From NCBI RefSeq assembly GCF_015999245.1, contig NZ_JAEAMR010000009.1, forward strand, positions 247,531-311,530: a stretch of 64,000 bases of DNA. Direction: 5' to 3'. The position numbers and the translations under genes were made by a program. Below are positions 1-8,785 of this stretch, piece by piece (the stretch's first letter is position 1; every line of letters begins with the position of its first letter). Source of the DNA: Streptomyces sp. AV19. GTDB lineage: Bacteria; Actinomycetota; Actinomycetes; Streptomycetales; Streptomycetaceae. Below the pieces are notes generated by a model. That model saw only the letters and a program-made list of their open reading frames with translations, did no database searches and was not told the origin of the DNA.

Positions 1-130
1 CAGGGGTCCAGGGGGCGGAGCCCCCGGTGGGGGCGCAGGGGGCGAAGCCCCCGCATCACCGCGCGGAGCGCGGTGCCGGGCCGAGGGGCGGAGCCCCGGG
101 AGAAACGGTGAAAGGGCGGGGCCGGGGCGC
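1..130. repeat. Intergenic repeat mosaic with gene-end tag
   Basis: Non-coding GC-rich stretch made of short hairpins of the type gggggcggagccccc and ggggcggagcccc, ending in the tag gaaacggtgaaagggcggg at about 102-120. The same tag recurs near 17.96, 22.09, 26.76, 53.22, 53.84 and 57.94 kb. Whatever gene precedes it lies outside the window. Confidence 0.75.
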
Positions 131-175
131 ATCCCTCCCCCGGGCCGGGTACCGGGCCCGCCCCCACCCGTACAC

Positions 176-194
176 TTAGCGTCGCCTAACTCGG
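176..194 (+). promoter_or_regulatory. Iron box (DmdR1/IdeR-type operator)
   Basis: The 19-mer ttagcgtcgcctaactcgg retains the TTAG and CTAAC halves of the actinobacterial iron box TTAGGTTAGGCTAACCTAA. It lies just upstream of the siderophore permease genes. Iron-loaded DmdR1/IdeR represses such promoters, so derepression under iron starvation is the expected behaviour (inference). Confidence 0.7.
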
Positions 195-265
195 GCCTTT
201 CGGTCAGGGTGGCCGAGTTTCGGCCGGTCCGCCGCCGATCCGATCCGATTCGTCGAGAGAGCGCC

Positions 266-1306
266 GTGGAAGCCCTGTCAGCCACCGACCCGGTCGGTGA
301 CGCCCGTCCGCGCACGGCCGCCCGCCGACTCGGCTGGACCGCGGCCGCCGTCGCCGCGCTGCTGGCCGCCGTCCTGCTCAGCCTCGCGGTCGGCAATCGC
401 GCCATCGCCCCCGACCGCGTCCTGGACGCCCTGCTGCACGGCGGTGACGACACCACCGCGGGCGTCGTCCGCTCGCTGCGGCTGCCCCGCACCCTCATCG
501 GGCTGATGACCGGCGCCGCCCTCGCCATGGCGGGAGTGGTCCTGCAGGGCGTCACCCGCAACCCCATCGCCGACCCCGGCATCCTCGGCATCAGCCAGGG
601 CGCCTCGCTGGGCGTGGTCCTGGCCATCGCCGCGGCCGGGGTGCACACGCTCAGCGGGCAGGTGTGGTTCGCCTTCGCGGGCGCCGCCCTCGCCTCCGTC
701 GCCGTCCACGCGATCGCCACCCGCGGGCGCGGCGGCGCCTCGCCGATCAAACTCGCGCTCTCCGGCGCCGCGATCAACGCGCTGCTGGTCTCGGTGATCT
801 CCGGCATCCTCACCACCAAGGCGTCGGCCCTGGACGAGTTCCGGTTCTGGCAGATCGGCTCGCTCGCCGGGCGGGACGCGGAGATCGCCGGGCAGATGTG
901 GCCGTTCCTGCTGGCCGGCACGCTCCTCGTCCTGGGCTCGGCCCGCGGCCTGGACGCGCTCGCGCTCGGCGAGGACGCGGCCCGCGGCCTGGGCCGCAAC
1001 GTCGCGGCCGTCCGGATCGCGGCCGGCACCGGCGCGACCGTGCTGACCGGCGTCGGCGTGGCCGCCGCCGGGCCCATCGCCTTCGTCGGCCTGGCCGTGC
1101 CGCACATCGCCCGCGCCCTCGTCGGCGGCGACCACCGCCGGCTGCTGCCCATGGCGGCGCTGCTCGGCCCGGTCGTCCTGCTGCTCTCCGACGTCGTCGG
1201 CCGGGTGGTCTACGCCGACAGCGAGGTCCCTGCGGGCGTCACCACCGCCCTCATCGGCCTCCCGTTCCTCGTCGCCCTCGCCCGCCGCCGGACGGTGGCG
1301 GCGTGA
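266..1306 (+). CDS. Iron-siderophore ABC transporter permease (FecCD family), first subunit
   Basis: Inner-membrane permease of about 346 residues with the many hydrophobic helices of the BtuC/FecCD fold. The family signature [16 protein letters not shown], the [15 protein letters not shown] segment and the C-terminal [15 protein letters not shown] are all visible. FecCD pairs carry ferric siderophores from a lipoprotein receptor through the membrane. I chose GTG 266 because GAGAGA sits just upstream; GTG 209 in the same frame would add 19 residues but has no ribosome site and lies very close to the iron box. Its stop overlaps the GTG of the next gene (GTGA), so the three genes are one translationally coupled operon. 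No substrate-binding lipoprotein is present in the window. Confidence 0.93.
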   Translation: MEALSATDPVGDARPRTAARRLGWTAAAVAALLAAVLLSLAVGNRAIAPDRVLDALLHGGDDTTAGVVRSLRLPRTLIGLMTGAALAMAGVVLQGVTRNPIADPGILGISQGASLGVVLAIAAAGVHTLSGQVWFAFAGAALASVAVHAIATRGRGGASPIKLALSGAAINALLVSVISGILTTKASALDEFRFWQIGSLAGRDAEIAGQMWPFLLAGTLLVLGSARGLDALALGEDAARGLGRNVAAVRIAAGTGATVLTGVGVAAAGPIAFVGLAVPHIARALVGGDHRRLLPMAALLGPVVLLLSDVVGRVVYADSEVPAGVTTALIGLPFLVALARRRTVAA

Positions 1307-2388
1307 GTACACAGACCGTGCGTACACAGACCCTCCCCACGGGCTACGCCCTCGTCCGCGCCGGCCGCCGCGGCTCCTTCCTGCTGCACCGCCGGGCCGC
1401 CGTCACCGCCCTGTGCCTGGCCGGGGCGCTGGCCGCCGTCTGCCTGGCCTACCTGTGCGTGGGCGAGGAGTTCGTCTCCCCCGGCGAGGTGATCGACGTC
1501 CTCCTCGGCCGGCCGTCGGCGCAGGAGCTGACCGTCGGCACGTTCCGGCTCCCGCGCATGACGGTCGGGATCCTGGTCGGCGCCGCCTTCGGCATCGCCG
1601 GCGGCCTGATCCAGACCGTCGCCCGCAACCCGCTCGCCAGCCCCGACATCATCGGCGTCTCGCAGGGCGCGGGCGCGCTGACCGTCGGCGCGATGACCTT
1701 CGGCGTCACCTCGTTCGCCCTGCTGCCGTACGTGTCGATGGCGGGCGGCCTGCTCGCCGCCGCCCTGGTCTACCTCTTCGCCTGGCGCGGCGGGCTGCAC
1801 GCGGGCCGCTTCGTCCTCATCGGCATCGGCTTCGCCGTCGCCCTGCGCGCGATCATTCAGCTCTTCCTCACCAGCGGCGACTACCTGGTCGCCCAGCAGG
1901 CCAAGGTGTGGCTGACCGGCTCGCTCAACGACGCCGGCTGGGACCGCGCCGCGCCCGTGGCCTGGACGCTGCTGCTGCTCGCCGTCCCCCTGTGCTGGGC
2001 CGCGCGCGCCCAGCGCACGGTCGCCCTGGACGACGACACCGCCACCGCCCTGGGCGTCCGGCTGAACCGGGTGCGCGGCGGGCTCGTCCTCATCGGCGTC
2101 GTCCTCGCCTCGGTCGCCACGGGCGCGGCCGGGCCGGTGGACTTCGTCGCCCTGCTCGCCCCGCAGATCGCCCGCCGCACCGCGCGCACCGCGCAGACCC
2201 CGCTGGTCTGCTCGGCCCTGACCGGCGCGCTGATCGTGGTCCTCGCCGACCTGCTGGCCCGCAGGCTCTTCGCGCCCACCGAACTCCCGGTGGGCGTCCT
2301 CACGGCGGCCGTCGGCGCGCCGTACCTGATCCGGCTGATCATCAAGGGGCGCGGCGCGCAGGCCCGTACAGGAGGCGGCACGGCATGA
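1303..2388 (+). CDS. Iron-siderophore ABC transporter permease (FecCD family), second subunit
   Basis: Second FecCD permease, 361 residues, expected to form a heterodimer with the upstream protein. It carries the family motif [19 protein letters not shown] and the late [15 protein letters not shown] and [16 protein letters not shown] segments. The GTG start overlaps the previous stop by GTGA and its own stop overlaps the ATPase start by ATGA, so the subunits are probably made in fixed ratio. The very different N-terminus rules out a recent duplication. The siderophore cannot be told from sequence. Confidence 0.93.
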   Translation: MSTQTVRTQTLPTGYALVRAGRRGSFLLHRRAAVTALCLAGALAAVCLAYLCVGEEFVSPGEVIDVLLGRPSAQELTVGTFRLPRMTVGILVGAAFGIAGGLIQTVARNPLASPDIIGVSQGAGALTVGAMTFGVTSFALLPYVSMAGGLLAAALVYLFAWRGGLHAGRFVLIGIGFAVALRAIIQLFLTSGDYLVAQQAKVWLTGSLNDAGWDRAAPVAWTLLLLAVPLCWAARAQRTVALDDDTATALGVRLNRVRGGLVLIGVVLASVATGAAGPVDFVALLAPQIARRTARTAQTPLVCSALTGALIVVLADLLARRLFAPTELPVGVLTAAVGAPYLIRLIIKGRGAQARTGGGTA

Positions 2389-3239
2389 CCAAGCACCGTA
2401 TGACCGACAGCAGGCTGCGGGCGCGGGACCTGACGCTCGCCTACGAGAACCGCACCGTCGTCGAGGGCCTCGACCTCGACGTCCCCGACGGCGAGGTGAC
2501 GGTCGTCGTCGGCCCCAACGCGTGCGGGAAGTCCACCCTGCTGCGGGCCCTGGGCCGGCTGCTGCGCCCGGCGGGCGGCTCCGTCCTCCTCGACGGCGAG
2601 GAGCTCGCCCGCATCCCCACCCGGCAGCTGGCCACCCGGCTGGGCCTGCTGCCGCAGACCCCCGTCGCCCCCGAGGCGATCACCGTGGCCGACCTGGTCG
2701 CCCGCGGCCGCCAGCCGCACCAGCGCTGGTGGCAGCAGTGGTCCGAGGCCGACGAGCGGGCGGTCGCGGACGCGATGGCCCGCACCGACGTGACGGCGCT
2801 GGCCGATCGCCCGGTGGACGAGCTCTCCGGCGGCCAGCGGCAGCGCGTCTGGATCGCCATGGCGCTCGCCCAGGACACCGACCTGCTGCTCCTCGACGAG
2901 CCCACCACCTACCTGGACATCGCCCACCAGGTCGAGGTCCTCGACCTGGTCCGCCGCCTCAACGCCGAGCGCGGCCGCACGGTGGTGGCCGTCCTGCACG
3001 ACCTCAACCAGGCGGCCCGGTACGCCGGTCACCTCGTCGCGATGAAGGACGGCCGCGTGGTGGCCCGGGGCCGCCCCGAGGACGTGGTGACGGCGGAGCT
3101 GGTGCGCGAGGTGTTCGGCCTGGAGGCGGTCGTCGTCCCGGACCCGGTGACCGGCGGCCCGATGGTCGTGCCCGGGGCCCCGGCCGGGGTCGGCGCGGCG
3201 CGGCGGAGCCCGCTGCCGTCACCGGGACGCGGTGCATGA
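2385..3239 (+). CDS. Iron-siderophore ABC transporter ATP-binding protein
   Basis: Cytoplasmic ATPase of 284 residues that powers the two permeases. Walker A is GPNACGKST (residues about 45-53), the Q-loop is LGLLPQTP, the signature is LSGGQRQR, Walker B is [12 protein letters not shown] and the switch His lies in [11 protein letters not shown]. This FepC/FecE arrangement is typical of ferric siderophore importers. ATG 2385 has a strong AGGAGG about 10 bases upstream and overlaps the preceding stop. It closes the iron-box-controlled operon; about 370 bases without a convincing gene follow. Confidence 0.94.
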   Translation: MTKHRMTDSRLRARDLTLAYENRTVVEGLDLDVPDGEVTVVVGPNACGKSTLLRALGRLLRPAGGSVLLDGEELARIPTRQLATRLGLLPQTPVAPEAITVADLVARGRQPHQRWWQQWSEADERAVADAMARTDVTALADRPVDELSGGQRQRVWIAMALAQDTDLLLLDEPTTYLDIAHQVEVLDLVRRLNAERGRTVVAVLHDLNQAARYAGHLVAMKDGRVVARGRPEDVVTAELVREVFGLEAVVVPDPVTGGPMVVPGAPAGVGAARRSPLPSPGRGA

Positions 3240-3614
3240 CATGACGCGCCGCCCGCCGGGGCGGGGCGACCCGGCCCGGTGCGTCACCCGCGCGACGTCC
3301 TCCATCCGCAGGTGCGCCGCGGTGCACTCGTCCGGCAACGGCAGCCGGGCCGGCTCCCGGCCCGCGGCACCGGCCGGCACGGCCTCGCCGAGCGCCTCCA
3401 TCAGGCCCGTCCGAACGGACCGCCCGGGGTTTCGCCGAATGCGGTCACGCGGCTCGAGATACCCGGCGGATCACACCGGCCCACCGGGCGGCGGGAGTTC
3501 GGCCGGAACACGCGCGCCGGCTCCCGCCACGGAGGCGACCTTGTGACGCCCCGACGGGCCGTGCTAACCCTTCGGTGACAGCTGATCCAGGCAAGCCCCG
3601 CGGAACGGAGTCGC
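3240..3614. other. Intergenic region without a convincing gene
   Basis: GC-rich spacer between the siderophore operon and the terpene synthase. Short open frames exist on both strands (for example 3219-3401 on the minus strand), but they show no recognisable domain and no ribosome site. A terpene synthase promoter is expected in the last 100 bases, though I cannot assign it. Confidence 0.5.
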
Positions 3615-4748
3615 ATGAAGGCGCCAACCCCCGGCACGACCGACTCTCCCATGCCCATGACCCGCCTCCCGACCGGCCCGACCGGCCTGGGGACGAGCTC
3701 CCTGCGCCTCGGCCCGCTCGTGGAACCGTCGTTGACGGTCCCCGTCGCGGAACCGTCGCCGCCGTCGTCCTCGCAGTACATCGAGGGCCTGTACTGCCCC
3801 CCGGCCGTACGGGACGACCGCGTGCTGGCGGACGAGGTCAACGCCCGGCTCGTGGAGTGGGCCGAGAAGGAGGTGGACCTCTACCCGGACGCCGATCTGC
3901 GGGACGCCCTCGTCGGCTTCGACGCCGGGCGGTCGGTGGTCCTGTGCCACCCGGACGCGCCGGACGTCGACCATCTCATGGCCGCCGCCCGGCTCCTGGC
4001 CGCCGAGAACGCGGTGGACGACTACTTCTGCGAGGCGGAGTACGGCGGCACCGCGAACCGCCGCGGCGCGGCGCTGGCCGTAGCCCAGTCCGCGATCGAC
4101 CCCGCCCACAACACGCTCCGCTACGAGGCGGATTGGCGTGCCGGGGTCGCATCGCACCCGGCCCTGCGCTCGATGCGCTCGGCCATGGAGTACTTCGACG
4201 CGCTGGCCACACCGGCGCAGTCGCACCGCTTCCGGCACGACATCGCCAACCTCTACCTCGGCTACAACGCGGAGGGCGACTGCATCACCCAGCACCGCAC
4301 CCCGGCGGTGTGGGAGTACCTCGTGCAGCGGCAGTTCAACAGCTTCCGCCCCTGTCTGACCCTCACCGACTCCGTCGGCGGCTACGAACTGCCCGCCCAC
4401 CTCTTCGCGGAGCCCGCCGTCCAGCGCGCCGTCGCCCTGTCCTCCAACGCCTCGACCATCTGCAACGACCTCTACTCGCTGCGCAAGGAACAGGCGAGCG
4501 GGCGCTTCCACTACAGCCTGCCGACGGCGATCGCGGCCGAGGAGGACTGCTCCATCGAGGACGCCTTCCAGCTGGCGATCGAGGTCCACAACGACATCGT
4601 CCACCGTTTCGAGGAACAGGCCGCCGAACTCGCCGCCACGGGCGGCCCGCTCATGGCCCGCTTCATGGCCGGCCTGTCCAACTGGCTGGGCGGCAACCAC
4701 GAATGGCACGCGGGGAACGTGGGGACGCGCTACGCGACTTCGCCGTAG
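3615..4748 (+). CDS. Class I terpene synthase, 2-methylisoborneol-synthase-like
   Basis: Protein of 377 residues. The Asp-rich metal motif DDYFCE is at about 136-141 and the NSE-type triad appears as NDLYSLRKE; both bind the Mg2+-diphosphate cluster that starts terpene cyclisation. The block LYCPPAVRDD and the C-terminal GGNHEWH match the 2-methylisoborneol synthase branch as I recall it. The first 55 residues are Pro/Ser/Thr-rich and contain TGLGTS, the short motif family 2 encapsulins use to load such synthases. The ATG is preceded by GGAG. In known loci an encapsulin and a geranyl-diphosphate C-methyltransferase are adjacent; neither is here. The product (2-MIB, 2-methylenebornane or an ordinary terpene) is therefore inferred. 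Confidence 0.82.
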   Translation: MKAPTPGTTDSPMPMTRLPTGPTGLGTSSLRLGPLVEPSLTVPVAEPSPPSSSQYIEGLYCPPAVRDDRVLADEVNARLVEWAEKEVDLYPDADLRDALVGFDAGRSVVLCHPDAPDVDHLMAAARLLAAENAVDDYFCEAEYGGTANRRGAALAVAQSAIDPAHNTLRYEADWRAGVASHPALRSMRSAMEYFDALATPAQSHRFRHDIANLYLGYNAEGDCITQHRTPAVWEYLVQRQFNSFRPCLTLTDSVGGYELPAHLFAEPAVQRAVALSSNASTICNDLYSLRKEQASGRFHYSLPTAIAAEEDCSIEDAFQLAIEVHNDIVHRFEEQAAELAATGGPLMARFMAGLSNWLGGNHEWHAGNVGTRYATSP

Positions 4749-4779
4749 CCGTACGGGAGGGGGGCACGGCGCACGCCCC

Positions 4780-5901
4780 TCAGCCCCGCACGCTCAGCAC
4801 GTCGACGACGTCCCGCAGATCACCCCGCCGCGCGTACGCCGCCCGTTGCAGCTCCGCGCCCCCGCCGCCCGTGCGGAGGCGGTGCCACGCGCTCCGCACG
4901 AACGGCAGCTCCCCCGTCTCGTCGAGAGCCGGGGCCGCGCGGGCGACGAGGCGTTCGACCAGTTCGGCGGCGGGGTGGAGGCGGCCGGTGAGGGGGTCGA
5001 GGCCCGAGCCGCGCAGGCCGTCGCGGGCGGCGCGCCAGTGCGCGGCGCGCAGCAGGGGGTCGGCGATGCCGGGCGGCGGGACGTCGCGGCGGACGTCGGA
5101 CTTCAGGACGGCGACCAGGGCGCGGGTCAGGGACGCGACGAGCAGGACGACGTCCAGGTCGGCGTTGACGTCGGGGACCCGGACCTCCAGGGTCGGCCAG
5201 TGCTCCGAGGGGCGGGCGTACCAGTAGACGTGCTTGCGGTCGAGCAGCATGCCGGACGTGATGAGGGAGTCCACGAGATCGTCGTACGCCGCCGCGTCGC
5301 GGAACGGCGGCGTCGGGCCGACGTGCGGCCAGCGGCCGAAGTGGAGCGCCCGCCAGCTCGCGAAGCCGCTGTCCCGGCCGTCGTTGAAGGGCGAGTTGGC
5401 CGCCATCGTCTGGAGCACCGGCAGCCAGGGCCGCAGGTGGTTGCAGAGCCGGACGGCCTCCTCGCGGCCGGACACGGCGACGTGCACGTGGCACGCGCAG
5501 GCACCGGTGTTGTGGTCGTCTGAGACGAACGGGCCGTAACGGTCGGCCAGTTGCCGGTAGCGCGGCTCCTCGGCGATCTCCCGGTGCCCCCGGAAGGGGA
5601 CGACCGGCGTGCCCGAGGCCACCACCCGGCAGCCGCCCTCCTCCGCGGCCACGGCGAGCCCCTCGCGCAACCGCCGCAGCTCCTGCCGCATTTCGTCGAG
5701 CGTGCCGACGGGACGGGTGCGCGTCTCGACCGTGGTGGTGAAGAGTTCGGCACCTATGCGGTCGCCGAGGCGGTCATGGGCGCGCTTGATGACGTCCGCC
5801 GCCCGCGCGACCGTGGCCCGCGTCCCCTCGTCGGCGAGGAAGAACTCCTCCTCGACGCCGAAAGTCGGCACGCCCGCGACCGGGGCTCCGTTGTCCTGCA
5901 T
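4780..5901 (-). CDS. Carboxylate-amine ligase, YbdK/GCS2 family
   Basis: About 373 residues of the glutamate-cysteine ligase type 2 fold. Visible family signatures are FGVEEEFFL near the N-terminus, the CACHVHVAV segment with metal-binding His residues, ANSPFNDGRDSGFASWR, and the LEVRVPDV block. Members join a carboxylate to an amine using ATP; Streptomyces paralogues have weak or unknown gamma-glutamylcysteine activity, and these organisms make mycothiol rather than glutathione. ATG 5901 starts just before the conserved domain; an in-frame GTG at 5913 has GGAAGG ten bases upstream and may be the real start. It converges on the terpene synthase with a gap of about 30 bases. Confidence 0.88.
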   Translation of the reverse strand: MQDNGAPVAGVPTFGVEEEFFLADEGTRATVARAADVIKRAHDRLGDRIGAELFTTTVETRTRPVGTLDEMRQELRRLREGLAVAAEEGGCRVVASGTPVVPFRGHREIAEEPRYRQLADRYGPFVSDDHNTGACACHVHVAVSGREEAVRLCNHLRPWLPVLQTMAANSPFNDGRDSGFASWRALHFGRWPHVGPTPPFRDAAAYDDLVDSLITSGMLLDRKHVYWYARPSEHWPTLEVRVPDVNADLDVVLLVASLTRALVAVLKSDVRRDVPPPGIADPLLRAAHWRAARDGLRGSGLDPLTGRLHPAAELVERLVARAAPALDETGELPFVRSAWHRLRTGGGGAELQRAAYARRGDLRDVVDVLSVRG

Positions 5902-6043
5902 GGCTGACGACACGGCGTCACGACCTTCCGCCCGGGAAACGAACGCTTCGACGGTGCGTGAGCGATCGTAAGCGGCGGGCTGATCGTTCGGTAACCCGCA
6001 AATCGGGACGGGTATCGGCGCGTCGCCGCACGCCGCGCCGCCG

Positions 6044-6559
6044 CTAGTGCGCCTTGACGAACTGCGCCTTGCTGGTGGTCGTGCCCTTGGTGCCACGGAC
6101 CGGGGAGGTGATCTGGACGGTGGACGAGCCCTGGAACTTGCCGGACCAACGCACCTTCTTGCCGCGCACCTTGGGCGTGTAGTACGTCGCCGCCCTGCCA
6201 TTGGTGGCGATCACCCGGGTCTCGTTGGACGTCGCGGCCGTGGACGGGCCTCCGCCACTGGAGTAGATGAGCCAGCCGCGCACCTTGACGTGGACCCTGG
6301 ACACATTTCCCTTGCAGGTGACGCGCGTCTTGTAGATGACGCTCCTGGCGCCCCGCGACCAGTGCGGCGTGTCCGCCTTGGCCGTGCAGGCGGCCCACTT
6401 GGTCCCCTTCTTGAGCGTGAGCTCCTGGGCCACGGCGGGCCTGGCGAAGTCCCGCTCGTCGGAGCCCGCGGATCCCGCCGCGTGGCCGGCCGGCGCCGAT
6501 ACGGCGAGCAGCGCCGTCCCGGCGACGACCGTACCGATGATCCGTCCGCTACCGCGCAT
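6044..6559 (-). CDS. Secreted hypothetical protein
   Basis: 171 residues with a clear Sec signal: MRGSGR, a hydrophobic stretch, then APAGHAAG as a likely cleavage site near residue 28. The mature part is rich in Lys, Thr, Gly and Ser, with two Cys (AACTAK and VTCKGN) that could form one disulphide, and looks like a small extracellular beta protein. AGGGGG lies upstream of the ATG. I do not recognise the family. It sits alone on the minus strand. Confidence 0.75.
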   Translation of the reverse strand: MRGSGRIIGTVVAGTALLAVSAPAGHAAGSAGSDERDFARPAVAQELTLKKGTKWAACTAKADTPHWSRGARSVIYKTRVTCKGNVSRVHVKVRGWLIYSSGGGPSTAATSNETRVIATNGRAATYYTPKVRGKKVRWSGKFQGSSTVQITSPVRGTKGTTTSKAQFVKAH

Positions 6560-6637
6560 GAGTAGCCCCCTTTGCAGGCCCTTGCAGGCATCGACGGCAA
6601 GGCAGCGGAGTCTACAGCCCGCGCTCCCTCAACTCCA

Positions 6638-6922
6638 CTATTGTGTAGGCCCGTTGAGCTCCGTCCCGAACGGCTCCCCCGCGACGCCGCACAGCCGCAC
6701 CAGCCCCGGCCCGTCCCCGCCGTCGACCCTGACGTACAGCGTGAACGCCCACCCCTCCGCCTCGGCCCGCCCCCGCGCCCAGCCGAGGACCTCGCCGACG
6801 TCGGCACCGGTCACCTCGTACTCGTACGAGGCCACCGCCGACCGGTCCCAGAAGTGAACGCGGTACACCGCCTGGTCCTGCTCCCAGGTCATGTCCCTGG
6901 GATCAACGGGTTGAGTCTTCAT
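6638..6922 (-). CDS. Small conserved hypothetical protein
   Basis: 94 residues beginning MKTQPVDPRDMTWEQDQ. It is rich in aromatic residues and acidic, with no signal peptide and no catalytic motif I recognise; the DMTWEQDQAVYRVHFWD stretch reads like a cytoplasmic alpha/beta domain. ATG 6922 is preferred to the upstream start at 7069, because the extra 49 residues are Arg-rich and overlap the divergent acetyltransferase start at 6993. No good ribosome site is visible. Confidence 0.6.
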   Translation of the reverse strand: MKTQPVDPRDMTWEQDQAVYRVHFWDRSAVASYEYEVTGADVGEVLGWARGRAEAEGWAFTLYVRVDGGDGPGLVRLCGVAGEPFGTELNGPTQ

Positions 6923-6992
6923 GGCCGCATGGTAGGCGGACGGCCGGGACCGCACGCGGAACCCACCGCCCGCGCTTGATCGTTGACCTCGT

Positions 6993-7583
6993 ATGACAAC
7001 CCTGCCCATACGCCCCGCCACCCCCGCCGACATCCCCGCCGCCGTCCGCACGCTCACCCGCGCCTTCACCGGTTACCCGTTCATCCGGCACATCGTCGCC
7101 GCCGACGACCACGAGGAACGGCTCCGCCGCTTCCAGGAGTTGTTCCTGACCGAGGTCGGGATGCCCTTCGGCCGGGTCTGGGTCGCCGACGACGGGCGCG
7201 GCGCGGCGGCCGTGTGGACGACACCCGACCGGGACCCGGGTCCCGCCGTGGCCGGACTCGGCCCGCGCGTCGGGGAGCTGTCCGGCGACCGCGCCGCCGC
7301 GTTCGAGTCCGCCGAGCGGGCGCTGGAGCCGCACCGGCCGAAGGAGCCCGTGTGGTTCCTCGCGACCGTCGGGGTGGATCCCGGACGGCAGGGGCAGGGG
7401 CTCGGACGGGCCGTGCTGGAGCCGGGGCTGGAGACGGCGGCGCGGGCCGGGTACCCGGCGTTCCTGGAGACGTCCACCGAGTCGAACGTACGGTTCTACG
7501 AACGGCTCGGGTTCGCCGTCACCGCCGAGGTGGAGCTGCCGGACGGCGGGCCGCGCACCTGGTGCCTGCGCAAGGGCGCCTGA
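6993..7583 (+). CDS. GNAT-family N-acetyltransferase
   Basis: 196 residues with the GNAT fold. The start IRPATPADIPAAVR is typical, and the acetyl-CoA pyrophosphate loop is GRQGQGLGRAVL at about 131-142, followed by the ETSTESNVRFYERLGF motif B region. It should transfer an acetyl group from acetyl-CoA to a small molecule or protein amine; the substrate is unknown. It stands alone, divergent from the preceding small gene. Its stop runs straight into a 12-base tandem repeat. Confidence 0.88.
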   Translation: MTTLPIRPATPADIPAAVRTLTRAFTGYPFIRHIVAADDHEERLRRFQELFLTEVGMPFGRVWVADDGRGAAAVWTTPDRDPGPAVAGLGPRVGELSGDRAAAFESAERALEPHRPKEPVWFLATVGVDPGRQGQGLGRAVLEPGLETAARAGYPAFLETSTESNVRFYERLGFAVTAEVELPDGGPRTWCLRKGA

Positions 7584-7616
7584 CCTGGACGTGGACCTGG
7601 ACCCGGACCTGGACGG
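7582..7616. repeat. Three copies of a 12-base tandem repeat
   Basis: Three tandem units of ggacctggac plus two variable bases lie directly after the acetyltransferase stop codon. They are non-coding on the plus strand and lie before the 3' end of the minus-strand gene at 7677. No function is evident. Confidence 0.7.
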
Positions 7617-7676
7617 GGTGCCCGGCCCGGGGTGCGACACCTGGGCCGGGCGGAACGCCCAGCCCGGCCGGAACGC

Positions 7677-8618
7677 CTAACCCGGCCGCCGCGCCCGCCA
7701 CAGCACGTACGCCGCCGACGCCAGCGCCGCCACCCGCACGACCACCGGCAGCGTGTCCGCCAGCGCCGTGCCCAGCCCGCCCTGCGGGATCGGGGCGCCC
7801 CAGCGGTGCTCCAGCCGGCCCCACAGCCAGGCAACGCCGCCCGCGGCGGCCAGGCCCGGCACGCCCATGACCGCCCATTTCGACTCGCTCTGGGAGAGCC
7901 GGCGCGTGACGTAGGCCAGGGCCCAACCGACGACCAGCACGAGCCAGTTGCCGAGCACCGCGCCGATGACGAGCAGGACCGCGACCAGGGCGAGGAGCGG
8001 GCTCATCGGCACCGTGCCGACGGGCGCGGCCGGGCCTCTCCCCCGGCGGATCGGCGCGAGGCGGCGGCGGGGGGCCGGGGCCTCCTCCGCCGGCGCCTGC
8101 TCGGCGGCCGTCGAGGCGGGCTGTCCGCCCTCCGCCTCCAGGGGCCGCGGCGGCTTGAGCATGTCCGGGATCTCGATCCCGCCCGTGAAGCCGTGGATCG
8201 GCTCGCCCGCCGGGAGGACGGGGGCGCCGCCCGCGACGCTCCACCAGTCGTCCGCGGAACCACCGCGCGCGCGGCCCAGCTCCTCCTCCGTGGCGAGGTG
8301 CGGCGGCGCCCCCGCGTCCGGGAAGCGCACCCCCTCGCCGCCCGTCGCCGGCCCGCGCCGCTGCTCGGGCACCCGGCCGCCCGGCCCCGGGGAGGAACCC
8401 GCGTCCGCCACCGCCCGCTCCGGCGGGCCCAGCCCGTCGAGGATGCGCCGCACCGCGGCCGGGGTGTCCGCGCCCTCCGTGGCCCGGCGCCGCTCGATCT
8501 CCGTGCGCAGCCCGGAGACCAGACGCATCCGGTCCCCCGAGGTGAGGGACTCGCGCTGCGCTATGTCGCCCACCCTGCTCAGGTAGTCGTAGACGAGCTG
8601 GTCGCTCTCGATCCCCAC
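7677..8618 (-). CDS. Conserved actinobacterial membrane protein
   Basis: 313 residues. The N-terminal soluble part (IESDQLVYDYLSRVGDIAQ and a helical segment around SGLRTEIERRR) is a pattern I know from hypothetical Streptomyces membrane proteins. A disordered Pro/Ala-rich middle follows, then hydrophobic helices at about 200-245 and 260-305. GTG 8618 is chosen because GGGGGAC precedes it and the conserved block begins there; the longer frame to 8750 adds Arg-rich sequence with no ribosome site. The function is unknown; it is divergent from the helicase-associated gene. Confidence 0.72.
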   Translation of the reverse strand: MGIESDQLVYDYLSRVGDIAQRESLTSGDRMRLVSGLRTEIERRRATEGADTPAAVRRILDGLGPPERAVADAGSSPGPGGRVPEQRRGPATGGEGVRFPDAGAPPHLATEEELGRARGGSADDWWSVAGGAPVLPAGEPIHGFTGGIEIPDMLKPPRPLEAEGGQPASTAAEQAPAEEAPAPRRRLAPIRRGRGPAAPVGTVPMSPLLALVAVLLVIGAVLGNWLVLVVGWALAYVTRRLSQSESKWAVMGVPGLAAAGGVAWLWGRLEHRWGAPIPQGGLGTALADTLPVVVRVAALASAAYVLWRARRPG

Positions 8619-8785
8619 CACGTCCCCCAGGCTCCCCGGTTCCCTCCGACGCGACGTCTCCGTCCGGACCGACGGTACCCGCTCCCTCCCCGGCGCGTCC
8701 GTGAGAACGAACGGGACGGCGGAGCGCAACCGCCGGGCGGGCGGACCCACGGCTCCGCGCGCACCGAACCGGTACCGTTAACAGA

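Noticed and set aside
3219-3401. A 60-codon minus frame before the terpene synthase
   Set aside because: No ribosome site and no recognisable domain; it overlaps the end of the ATPase gene.
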